64,000 bases of DNA from UBA8941 sp963780545 (GTDB taxonomy: Archaea; Thermoproteota; Bathyarchaeia; TCS64). The stretch covers positions 62,001-126,000 of the forward strand of contig CAWACK010000010.1 in the NCBI GenBank assembly GCA_963780545.1. The letters run 5' to 3'. The notes below the pieces were generated by a model, which worked only from the letters and a program-made list of their open reading frames with translations, made no database searches and had not been told where the DNA came from. How positions within the stretch are numbered: the stretch's first letter is position 1; each line of letters begins with the position of its first letter. Shown in pieces: positions 45,432 through 53,214 of this stretch. Both the position numbers and the translations under genes were made by a program.

Positions 45432-45964
45432 CTATCAGACGGGGGTGTGAACCAAGACCGCCCAAGCCTATTACTCTATCTCAAATGAGTGGGCAAGATA
45501 TTCCTCAGATCTCCACGTTTAAGCAGGTCCTACCTAATCCCTAGAGGATTTATGGATCTATTCATGGAAACAACGAACCTATTCTCGTCAAACATCAATG
45601 AGAATCACATCATAATTAGCACCAATCAGCGAAGTCGTAGCCACCATGTAGACCTTGTGGAGAACATCTAGATAGCCTACAATTTATCAAGTTAGAACGC
45701 GACGAAAAATGTAGTTAAAAAAAAATAGACGCGGATACTTAGGCATGATTGCCTTATTGATGATGGATTACACCGTTATCAGCGACGCGCGTTTGAGTGG
45801 GTCAGGGTGTATCTCCTTGGGTAACTGGATCTATCTCGGTTATGTTCCCTGAGAAGATGACCTTAATTACTCCGGCTTCAGCTGACTCATCTGAACACCA
45901 ACAGATACCTATTACATAAAACAAGTACACACTCTTTTTAAAATTCGACAAATAATAAAGAATT
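45432..45964. other. Long spacer with possible degenerate coding remnants
   Basis: No intact gene. On the minus strand, short in-frame pieces separated by stops read MVATTSLIGANYDVILIDV and FVVSMNRSINPLGIR between about 45520 and 45660. A GTG-started frame of 42 codons at 45802-45930 encodes AEAGVIKVIFSGNITEIDP. These look like protein sequence, not noise, and may be relics of one or two lost genes. The sequence CAGCGACGCGCGT at 45780-45792 recurs at 53085-53097. Confidence 0.35.
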
Positions 45965-46279
45965 ATGAGCTATGAAAAACTGGATGATGAGGGATTTTTG
46001 ATAAACCCTGAACTCTGGACCGATGAACTTTCTAGAAGCATGGCTAAAACGCAATTTGATATAACACTGACTGATCGAGAGTTAAAGATCATTATTTACA
46101 TCAGAGATTATTATAAAAAATGGGAAACTCTGCCAATGCTAAAAACAATTAGAGATGAATTCGGTCTAGACGCGTCAGAGATAGATGAACTATTCAAGAG
46201 AGGAGACAGCACAGCAAGGGGGGTAATCTGTAAACTTGCCGGATTGCCAAAAATGCTGTGCATTGCCTCAGGATGTTGA
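45965..46279 (+). CDS. DsrC/TusE-family sulfur-carrier protein (variant cysteine tail)
   Basis: 104 residues. LDDEGFLINPELWTDELSR and YYKKWETLPMLKTIRDEF followed by ARGVICKLAGLPK match DsrC/TusE throughout. The C-terminal tail is CKLAGLPKMLCIASGC: cysteines at 89, 99 and 104, so the spacing is CX9C with an extra C-terminal Cys. Canonical DsrC has CX10C and ends one residue after the last Cys. In known DsrC the two cysteines carry sulfur as a trisulfide. No DsrAB sulfite reductase is visible in this window, so it probably serves sulfur relay or regulation. It overlaps the next gene. Confidence 0.85.
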   Translation: MSYEKLDDEGFLINPELWTDELSRSMAKTQFDITLTDRELKIIIYIRDYYKKWETLPMLKTIRDEFGLDASEIDELFKRGDSTARGVICKLAGLPKMLCIASGC

Positions 46280-46641
46280 GTCAAAAGATGGGTGAAGAAC
46301 TTATGTTAGTTTACGGGTGGGGTCCAGAAGAGGATGGTAAACTCTCATCCCTCCTGTACATAACTGAGACAGCGCTATCTATGGGCATGAAGACATCAAT
46401 CTTTCTCTACACCGATGCAGCGATCCTGGCGAAGAAAGGCAACATCCAGAAGATAAGCGAAGAAACATATTCGAGATTCCGACGAATCGCCAACGATTCA
46501 AACCTCAGCGTATACGTCTGCGAGGAAGCGGCTAAGAAACGAGCCATAAGCCCTGAGAACCTCGAGGAAAAACTCAGCCTTATTGGCTACGCCACATTTC
46601 TAGATATAGCCACAAAAAGCAAGACAGTAATAACAATCTAG
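46273..46641 (+). CDS. DsrE-family sulfur-relay-like protein
   Basis: 122 residues from the ATG that overlaps the DsrC stop (ATGTTGA). A GTG further upstream (46258) would lie deeper in dsrC and is less likely; ATG 46288 is another option. The fold is the DsrE/F Rossmann-like domain, with TETALSMGMKTSIFLYTDA and VYVCEEAAKKR, where the cysteine matches the sulfur-accepting Cys position of TusD/DsrE. Coupled to the DsrC-like gene, it likely passes persulfide sulfur to it. Confidence 0.75.
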   Translation: MLSQKMGEELMLVYGWGPEEDGKLSSLLYITETALSMGMKTSIFLYTDAAILAKKGNIQKISEETYSRFRRIANDSNLSVYVCEEAAKKRAISPENLEEKLSLIGYATFLDIATKSKTVITI

Positions 46642-46656
46642 AGGAATGAATTCAAG

Positions 46657-47049
46657 ATGATAGTAAAAAACGTGAAAGAAGTAAAAGACTTCGACGTTAA
46701 AGAAGCCTACGGGCAAGACGCCGAGGGAGTAACCATAAGATGGATCTCCGAAAAGCGAACGGGAGGAGACGAGTATCTACACAACTTCGCTCTAAGGTAC
46801 TTCACCTTCAAGCCCAACGCCTACATGAACCCCCACAAACACCCGTGGGAGCAGGAGATCGCCGTCACGAGGGGAAAAATCCAGGTCCTAGGTGCAGCAA
46901 ACGAACAGGTCCTAAAGGAAGGAGATGTTGCCTACTTCCCAGCAAACGAAGTGCATGGGTTTAAGAATCTATCAAACGGGGAAAGCGAATTTTACTGTGT
47001 CATCGGATGCGTTGGAAAGGGTGAAAACTGTCTAGGAATACAGATCTAA
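46657..47049 (+). CDS. Cupin-domain protein
   Basis: 130 residues. The two cupin motifs are visible: NPHKHPWEQEIAVTRGKIQVLG with metal-binding His/Glu, and VAYFPANEVHGFKN with the last His. The start, MIVKNVKEV, follows the DsrE-like gene by 15 bases, so the three genes form a unit. It may bind a metal and act on or sense a sulfur compound such as a thiol, but the substrate is unknown. Confidence 0.85.
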   Translation: MIVKNVKEVKDFDVKEAYGQDAEGVTIRWISEKRTGGDEYLHNFALRYFTFKPNAYMNPHKHPWEQEIAVTRGKIQVLGAANEQVLKEGDVAYFPANEVHGFKNLSNGESEFYCVIGCVGKGENCLGIQI

Positions 47050-47167
47050 ACCGTATGTACCAACAATCATGCAAGGAATTTAAAATAATGGTGCTTTTAT
47101 GGTTGTTCTAGGACTCATTTTTTTAAAGCTTTTTAAAACGGGTGAGAATATTCCACCTTGATGCATA

Positions 47168-48154
47168 ATGTTGGTACTTGGTAAAAGGGCACTCGACGCC
47201 GTACTATCGATGAAGGACGTTATCGACGCCGTTGAGGAGGGTTTTAAACAATATACGCTTGGCACCGTGACGATGCCTCTCAGAAGCTCGCTCCCGGTCC
47301 CAAAGTATGGGGGAGCCATGGGTATGATGCCCTGTTTCATCGATGGCATGGACGCTTTGGGGCTTAAGAGCATAGGGGGATGGCGTGATAACCCCTCGAA
47401 GCACAACCTTCCATTTATTGTGGGCATTGTGTCACTGATCGATCCTAGCACTGGGTTGCCTCTGTCTCTGATGAACGGTGAGTGGGTGACCGAGATGCGG
47501 ACTGGCGCCGTCACAGGCGTAGCTGCGAAGTACCTTGCTAAGGAGAAATCCGAAACGGTTGGGTTGTTCGGAGCAGGAGCTCAAGCTAGAACACAACTGA
47601 GAGCAATAAAAACTGTTAGAAATATATCAGATGTCCGCGTATACGACCCTATGATCTCGAACCGTGACAGGTTCTGCTCAGAAATGAGCAGAGCACTCGA
47701 CATCAGAGTCCAGCCAGCTGAGAAGCCAGTTGAAGCAGTCAAGGGATGCGATATCGTCGTTACGGCGACAACATCAAGAGTTCCAGTATTTGACGGGTCC
47801 TGGCTCGATGAAGGCACATTCATCAGTGGGGTTGGCTCCCACCATGGTCCAAAGATCAAGGAACTCGACGCGACAGCAGTTAAGAGGTCTAGGCTAGTCG
47901 TAGATCAAAGGGAAGCATGCTTGAAAGAGGCCGGCGACATCATGGATCCCCTCGCCGAAGGAGTAATAGGAGTTGACCACATATACGCGGAACTCGGAGA
48001 ACTTGTGACCGGTAAGAAGAACGGAAGGGTAGATGATAAGGAGATAACCCTATTCAAGTCGGTTGGTATTGCGCTTCAAGACATTGCCACGGCTAAAAAG
48101 GCATATGATGTGGCAAGAGCTAAGGGAATCGGAGTCGACGTACTCGACTTTTAA
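47168..48154 (+). CDS. Ornithine cyclodeaminase/mu-crystallin family protein
   Basis: 328 residues. LPFIVGIVSLIDPSTGLPLSLMNGEW, MRTGAVTGVAAKYLAKEKSE, and the Rossmann motif GLFGAGAQARTQL define the OCD/AlaDH(archaeal)/mu-crystallin family. Members include ornithine cyclodeaminase, archaeal alanine dehydrogenase and ketimine reductases. The pairing with peptide catabolism would suit amino acid deamination. The ATG at 47168 is preceded by an A/T-rich promoter-like stretch. Confidence 0.88.
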   Translation: MLVLGKRALDAVLSMKDVIDAVEEGFKQYTLGTVTMPLRSSLPVPKYGGAMGMMPCFIDGMDALGLKSIGGWRDNPSKHNLPFIVGIVSLIDPSTGLPLSLMNGEWVTEMRTGAVTGVAAKYLAKEKSETVGLFGAGAQARTQLRAIKTVRNISDVRVYDPMISNRDRFCSEMSRALDIRVQPAEKPVEAVKGCDIVVTATTSRVPVFDGSWLDEGTFISGVGSHHGPKIKELDATAVKRSRLVVDQREACLKEAGDIMDPLAEGVIGVDHIYAELGELVTGKKNGRVDDKEITLFKSVGIALQDIATAKKAYDVARAKGIGVDVLDF

Positions 48155-48263
48155 CAAAAGTGATGCTCCCAATCTAACTTATCTCATTCTTGTTTTTAAT
48201 ATGTAAAAAATGCTGTTCTATAAATCTTGAAGTCTAGGAGCGTAACTGTTTTAGGTATGAGAG

Positions 48264-49544
48264 TTACCCTGGCGGGGGTCTAGTCCCGAGAGTTACTACG
48301 ACGTTCATCGGAGCATTATTCCTAAGGATACTCAGGGTTATCGTGTCGCCTGGCCTCTTGTTGCGCTCAATGTAGACCATAAGGTTGTAGAAGAACTTCA
48401 CAGGGTGACCATCCACGCCAGTAATTACGTCACCACCTATCGTGAGAGGTGCGCCATCGACAGTTACTGTTCTAGTGCCGCCTTTGAGGCCCGCCTTATC
48501 AGAGGGCCCGCCTGAGACTACCGATACGACGAGGGTACCATATGTGCCCTTAGGGAGGCTCATGGCAGAGACCACACCCGGCGTTACGTCATATCCACTT
48601 ATTCCAAGGTATGCGTGAGTGTAGCTTCCAGTTGCTATGAGGCTGGGAATCTCACGGGTTATCGTGTCACTTGGTACGGCAAAGTTTACGCCAGACGACG
48701 TTGACGTTGCCCCAGCCGTATTTATCCCAACAACCTCTCCCATAGAGTTGAAGAGGGGACCCCCGCTGTTGCCTGGGTTAACGGCAGCGTCCGTCTGGAG
48801 CACGTCGACTATCACGTATCCGATTCCCTCATCAAGCTCTCGGCCTACTGCGCTGATTATTCCCTGGGTCATGGTGTCTGTGAGTTCGAAGGGGTTTCCA
48901 AGGGCGTAGACGGGGTCACCAACAACGAGAGCGGAGGACACTCCCACTTTGAGTGGCTTGAGGAGGGCCGCCGGAGCGGAGACTTGAATTACCGCTACGT
49001 CTGAGTACGGGTCAGTGCCCAGCAAAGTTGCGCTGACGGTTGTTCCATTGAGGAATGTGACTGTTATGCCTCCGCTGAGGGCGTTAGCTATGACATGGTT
49101 GTTGGTCACTATCCTACCTGAGGTGTCGTAGACGAATCCGCTACCTTCATCCGTCCCGTTGGATACCTGCACCTTCACCAGCACAACGCTGTTGGCGGTT
49201 TGGTTGTAGATCTGCTGGGCCGTTAGGCCGGTGGGTGGCGTCGAACCTCCGCCTGATCCCCCTCCCGAGTTTATTTTTGCCATTGTTGCGTTAAGGGATG
49301 CGATCTTCGTGTTCAGCTCAGAGATCTGTGATCCTAAGGTTGCTAGCTGAGAATTTTCCTGCTGCATCGTCGATGCTAGGGTCGACGTTTGACCAGAGAA
49401 GGTGCTGAGCTGGTTGCCCACGCTGATAAAGACATACGCAGAGAGGCCAACAGCGATTATGGCTACGATTAATGCGACGATGGCAATCGTGTTGCCTCTC
49501 TCCCTCGCTGGGGGTGGATTCTCAAATCCGGGTTCAACTGTCAT
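48264..49544 (-). CDS. Membrane-anchored HtrA/DegP-type serine protease with PDZ domain
   Basis: 426 residues from the ATG at 49544; a TTG 31 codons upstream is less likely. A membrane helix (about residues 18-40) and a coiled coil (about 45-85) precede the trypsin fold, with catalytic His in TNNHVIA, Asp in YSDVAVIQ and Ser in VNPGNSGGPLFN. A PDZ domain at the C-terminus holds GPSDKAGLKGG. The protease acts outside the membrane in quality control. It is monocistronic. Confidence 0.92.
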   Translation of the reverse strand: MTVEPGFENPPPARERGNTIAIVALIVAIIAVGLSAYVFISVGNQLSTFSGQTSTLASTMQQENSQLATLGSQISELNTKIASLNATMAKINSGGGSGGGSTPPTGLTAQQIYNQTANSVVLVKVQVSNGTDEGSGFVYDTSGRIVTNNHVIANALSGGITVTFLNGTTVSATLLGTDPYSDVAVIQVSAPAALLKPLKVGVSSALVVGDPVYALGNPFELTDTMTQGIISAVGRELDEGIGYVIVDVLQTDAAVNPGNSGGPLFNSMGEVVGINTAGATSTSSGVNFAVPSDTITREIPSLIATGSYTHAYLGISGYDVTPGVVSAMSLPKGTYGTLVVSVVSGGPSDKAGLKGGTRTVTVDGAPLTIGGDVITGVDGHPVKFFYNLMVYIERNKRPGDTITLSILRNNAPMNVVVTLGTRPPPG

Positions 49545-49680
49545 TGTATCACTTTCTTTTTCCAGTCTTGGATCTATTAGGGGAAAAATGAACGGTTGCT
49601 TATGAACCCATACACTTAGCTCGAATTGCGTATGCAACCTAAAACGTAAACGCTAAACCCACCCAGTGCCACGAGTAATC

Positions 49681-50517
49681 ATGCCAATTTTCGAGAAGAT
49701 ACATGGCTTCTCTAGGGATGAGCTCCTCGAGATGGATGTTGACCCCCTCAGAAGCATACTCCACGAAAGAACCCATCACGGTATCGAGGTCATGATATAC
49801 AGGATCCTTAAAGGGAAGCTAAAGAAACCTAAGGACTTCGGTCTGCAGGCGAAGCAGCTTCTCGAACTCTGGGAGGAGAGAGGACTACCCACCGACACGC
49901 CGGATATCCTATGGTGTATAAAAAACATAGAGATGGCTCAAAAACTCAATGCTGGAGAGCAGGTTGAACTTGGAACCGAATTACCTGTGCCATTCAGCGA
50001 AAAGGAATTAGAAGCGGTCAAAAAACTTCTCTATGGTAGGAGATCGATTCGCCAATTCAAAGATAAACAAGTCCCTGATTGGATGATAAAAGAGATACTA
50101 TATGCGGGACTTATGTCTCCGCAGGGCTGCAACGTCGACTCTAGGAGGTTCATAATCATGAGGAGCCCCGAGGAGTGGAAGCTAGTGAGCAGCGACATCC
50201 CCGTTGAGAACTGCGTCATGATCGTAGTCTGCCAAGACTTGAGGAGCTACAAGGTTCTAAAGTTCGACAAGAGGGCTCCACAGAACATGTTCTACGATGC
50301 TGCAGCGGCTGCCGATCACATCTGCCTGATGGCACACGCCCTAGGGCTCGGTGCGTGTTGGATGACCCACGGTGAGGAGACTCAAATCAAGCTGAGACTA
50401 CACTTTGGCCTACATGAGGACCTTGTGAGTCGACTTCACGTAATCGTGGGTTGGCCTGATGAGGCGCCCGTGAAGTCTATGAGGATGAGCTTAGATGACG
50501 CGATCATAAACAAATAG
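49681..50517 (+). CDS. Nitroreductase family protein with N-terminal extension
   Basis: 278 residues from the ATG at 49681; a GTG five codons upstream is also possible. The nitroreductase domain begins at about residue 115 with RRSIRQFKDKQVP, then MSPQGCNVDSRRF and ALGLGACWMTHG for FMN. The first 110 residues form a helical domain with no recognised family; HERTHHGIEVMIYRILKG is its clearest segment. The extension is absent from the short paralogue at 18109. Substrate unknown. Confidence 0.85.
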   Translation: MPIFEKIHGFSRDELLEMDVDPLRSILHERTHHGIEVMIYRILKGKLKKPKDFGLQAKQLLELWEERGLPTDTPDILWCIKNIEMAQKLNAGEQVELGTELPVPFSEKELEAVKKLLYGRRSIRQFKDKQVPDWMIKEILYAGLMSPQGCNVDSRRFIIMRSPEEWKLVSSDIPVENCVMIVVCQDLRSYKVLKFDKRAPQNMFYDAAAAADHICLMAHALGLGACWMTHGEETQIKLRLHFGLHEDLVSRLHVIVGWPDEAPVKSMRMSLDDAIINK

Positions 50518-50978
50518 AGCTTCGGAAATAATTCTGAAATATAATCTGCTTGACCATGTAGCGAGTTATTCTTTGCCTTCATCGTTAACGTGAGCTAATC
50601 ATTTTATTTGAGTTTCAACTACTCGAGACCGCTACGCTCCCTGAAATGCTTTCTAGCTAAAGGGTGACTAGGATCGAACTTGGTACACCATTTTCCTTCA
50701 GCTTTCCGGCACCTTTTGTCACTGTGCCGACACTGGTTACACCATTTTGAGCATATCGGAACAGCTGTAATTTTTCGCATCATTTTGATCACTAGATCGA
50801 TTATATCCGTTTAGGCATAGCTTCACCGATATTAAGCTGCGATACCTTCTTCTCGCCGCCTTATTAGCATCTTCGAGGCTCTAACAGTGAATAAGGATCA
50901 CTTGGAGATCAAACATGATAAAATAAAAAATCTAAAAAAAGTACCCCATATCAACTGGGGCAGATATGTGTAGAGGAT
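50518..50978. other. Spacer holding a short cysteine-rich gene
   Basis: A 461-base region between the nitroreductase and the His-rich gene. It contains the 54-residue Cys-rich protein at 50619-50783 (minus strand), listed separately. The rest (50518-50618 and 50800-50978) is A/T-rich without further coding evidence. Confidence 0.5.
50619..50783 (-). CDS. 54-residue cysteine-rich (probable metal-binding) protein
   Basis: Starts MMRKITAVPICSKWCNQCRH with cysteines at 11, 15, 18, 25 and 33 (CX3CX2CX6CX7C), plus His20 and His40. The composition (K/R and W/C rich) suits a small zinc or Fe-S binding protein. A TATA-like GGATATAATC at 50799-50808 lies right for a leaderless transcript beginning at the ATG. 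The reading frame has no better start and no overlap with another gene. I do not recognise the family. It lies 195 bases past the His/Cys-rich gene on the same strand. Confidence 0.6.
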   Translation of the reverse strand: MMRKITAVPICSKWCNQCRHSDKRCRKAEGKWCTKFDPSHPLARKHFRERSGLE

Positions 50979-51245
50979 TTAGGCTTTGAGCTTTGTGAGC
51001 CTTTCGTTCACTACTTTAAGCCTGTCTTCGAGGCGGGCTTTGACTGATTCGAGGAACTCCACCTCTTCCTCAACGGTCATAGAGGCGAAATGCATCATCA
51101 TGCGCCTGTGCATCCAATGGTTGCCTGGGTGACCCCATGGGCCGTGGTGTCCACACTGGCTTTCCTGTTTATCTTCGTGGCCACCGCAACACTCTTTGCC
51201 TTGCTCTTCTGACTCTTCAACTTCCGGTTTCTTTTCTTCACTCAT
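50979..51245 (-). CDS. His/Cys-rich small protein coupled to a PadR regulator
   Basis: 88 residues. An acidic N-terminus leads to a metal-ligand-rich stretch (Cys19, 20 and 31; His23, 33, 34, 39, 43, 46 and 52) with WGHPGNHWMHRR. A C-terminal helix of 36 residues with heptad-like spacing (FLESVKARLEDRLKVVNERL) could dimerise. It starts 6 bases after the PadR stop. It resembles a metal buffer or chaperone, or an accessory sensor for PadR. Family not recognised. Confidence 0.65.
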   Translation of the reverse strand: MSEEKKPEVEESEEQGKECCGGHEDKQESQCGHHGPWGHPGNHWMHRRMMMHFASMTVEEEVEFLESVKARLEDRLKVVNERLTKLKA

Positions 51246-51251
51246 TTTTAT

Positions 51252-51659
51252 TCACTCCGCGGTACTCTGGAATCGCTGCCTATAGTAGGATGCGAGGTCA
51301 TCGAGGAGGGCTTTGCGTTGTAGCATTATCTTTAAGCCATCTTTGAGGATCTCAGCTCCCTCCGGAGTCACCGTGTAGACGCGGCGATCGACTCCATCCG
51401 TCTTCTCCTCCCATTCGCTGGTTATGAGCCCATGATGTTCCATTCGCCGGAGGATCGTGTAGACCGACCCTGCTTCAAGTCTATCCCTTTTAAGGAAGCC
51501 CCGTGTATCTAGCTCCTCCATTATCTGGTATCCATGCATGGGTTTCTCGTGGATGAGGCGGAGGAATAGGAACTGGGTCCAGCCTCTCTCCGGGTTTGTC
51601 CTAATCATGTGGCGTCTGCATTGATGTGGTTCATCGCAGCTGCGTCCAGAGTTACACAT
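51252..51659 (-). CDS. PadR-family transcriptional regulator with Cys-rich N-terminus
   Basis: 135 residues. The PadR winged helix is clear: FLFLRLIHEKPMHGYQIMEEL, then GSVYTILRRMEHHGLI and the basic wing DRRVYTVTPEGAEIL. The first 17 residues carry Cys2, Cys8, Cys14 and His12/17, an unusual N-terminal cluster that could sense a metal or thiol oxidation. A TATA box 25-30 bases upstream of this ATG supports the long start (not Met18) and a leaderless transcript. It is co-transcribed with the His/Cys-rich gene and is probably autoregulated. Confidence 0.85.
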   Translation of the reverse strand: MCNSGRSCDEPHQCRRHMIRTNPERGWTQFLFLRLIHEKPMHGYQIMEELDTRGFLKRDRLEAGSVYTILRRMEHHGLITSEWEEKTDGVDRRVYTVTPEGAEILKDGLKIMLQRKALLDDLASYYRQRFQSTAE

Positions 51660-51670
51660 GGCGGAGTTAC

Positions 51671-51687
51671 ATATAACATTGTTATAT
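51671..51687. promoter_or_regulatory. Perfect inverted repeat, candidate PadR operator
   Basis: ATATAAC-ATT-GTTATAT is a perfect 7-base inverted repeat with a 3-base centre, 12 bases upstream of the padR-like start and overlapping its TATA box (TATATATAAC on the minus strand). PadR proteins bind dyads of this size and repress their own promoters, so this is a strong operator candidate. Confidence 0.65.
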
Positions 51688-51771
51688 ATAAATCGTTTTT
51701 TTTACCGCGTGATTAGAAAGTTTTGGAGCAGCGAGCGCAAATTAACTGAGTGAATAAAAAATCGTTTGAAC

Positions 51772-53013
51772 TCACTTCCAGACTTCTTTCAGAACTCTTA
51801 GGGCATTGAGGCCAGCAACCTTTGAGATATCTAAATCAGAGTAGCCGTGGTTAATCATCCACCTTATGACGTTCGGTATAGCCTCGGTCGGGTTTTCCAT
51901 GCCCTTCACGTACTCTGGAAGTGACTCTAGGTTCATAGCCATGCCCAGGAATTCGTATTCTGGTGTCCCGGGCCTTCTTGTGTGGCCCATGCCCTTTGTG
52001 TTGTTTTTTACGGCGCCCGTCTTGTACATCTGAATGTGGTCGCCGTAGAGTGTATCTGGGCCACACCCGACGTGATCAATTCCGAAGGTTTTGATGCAGT
52101 ATTCGAGTTGCTCGGTATAGGCTTCAAGTGAGGCGATCGGATGCTTCTTAGTTTTGACCACGGCGCCAGCCATCTCGACGCCGAGGACGCCACCACGTCT
52201 CGCTAGCTCGTTGATTACATCATCTGGCAGCATACGTGGGGTTGGTGTCAAGGTTCTCGAGCCGCAGTGACTGACTATGATTGGTTTGCTGCTTAGATTT
52301 ATCGTGTCGATGGCTGTCTTATCCCCACAATGAGAGACATCTATCAGCATTCCAATCTTATTCATCCTCGCGATACAGTCGAAGCCAAAGTCAGTCAGTC
52401 CACCATCGCTCTTCTCCTTCAGTCCGGACCCCAGCATGTTCGACTCGCTGTATGTTATTCCTGCTTGCCTAATGCCTAACCCATAGAGGACATCCACCCT
52501 GTCGACCTCGTTCTCAATGCAGTTCAGGGACTCTAGCACCGCCACCCATGCTAGTCTGCCATCTCTAAATGCGTTGTAGATATCCTCCACCCTCCTACAG
52601 TGGACTACGAAATCTTGGTGCTGTATGTCACATAGTCTCATTCCCAGATTCTGAATAACGTCTGTCCACTTCGTTCCATGTTTTGAAGTGATGTCGCAGC
52701 TCCCATCCATCTGGTTGTCGAAAACTGCGTCTATACCAGAAGATGAGAGTGCACTATATGCCAACACCTCCCTCCCCTGATTATTTTGAGTCTCTACCAT
52801 GTTTGCTGGATAGAGGACCGGATGCTCGTGAAGATCTATGATGATGTTTTTATCCATGAACTCCCTGAATCTGTCCTCCTCCCCCCTAGGTAGAGGATAC
52901 GTGTAGGACCATTCATTCACCAGAGGTTCACGGTACTTTATGACCTCGTAGTCTTTCTCGGGTTCGAGATATGAGTAGGCCTTGTATCCGCTGTACTTCT
53001 TTTTACCACCCAT
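51772..53013 (-). CDS. Membrane dipeptidase (peptidase M19, renal dipeptidase-like)
   Basis: 413 residues. The metal and active-site elements are IIDLHEHPVL (His-x-Asp type), LIDVSHCGDKT and IVSHCGSR. The family hydrolyses dipeptides, including those with D-residues, using two zincs. The N-terminal 40 residues are an extension with no clear signal peptide. It opens the peptide-scavenging block on the minus strand, 201 bases from the GGT gene. Confidence 0.88.
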   Translation of the reverse strand: MGGKKKYSGYKAYSYLEPEKDYEVIKYREPLVNEWSYTYPLPRGEEDRFREFMDKNIIIDLHEHPVLYPANMVETQNNQGREVLAYSALSSSGIDAVFDNQMDGSCDITSKHGTKWTDVIQNLGMRLCDIQHQDFVVHCRRVEDIYNAFRDGRLAWVAVLESLNCIENEVDRVDVLYGLGIRQAGITYSESNMLGSGLKEKSDGGLTDFGFDCIARMNKIGMLIDVSHCGDKTAIDTINLSSKPIIVSHCGSRTLTPTPRMLPDDVINELARRGGVLGVEMAGAVVKTKKHPIASLEAYTEQLEYCIKTFGIDHVGCGPDTLYGDHIQMYKTGAVKNNTKGMGHTRRPGTPEYEFLGMAMNLESLPEYVKGMENPTEAIPNVIRWMINHGYSDLDISKVAGLNALRVLKEVWK

Positions 53014-53214
53014 TCAGATCGTTTAATTAAATTCTACTAGAGGTGTATATGACGTGTTCTTTCTGATGAGTGGTGATATGTTTTCAGCGACGCGCGTGTG
53101 ATTTGTTTTTCCTTAGAGGCAGTTTTGGCATTTTGCGAGGGATTGCTCGGGTCTCCGCCCGCTCTAATTAGTTATCTTTGGATCGAATACATTTGGCGAG
53201 CCCACAAAGTGTGT

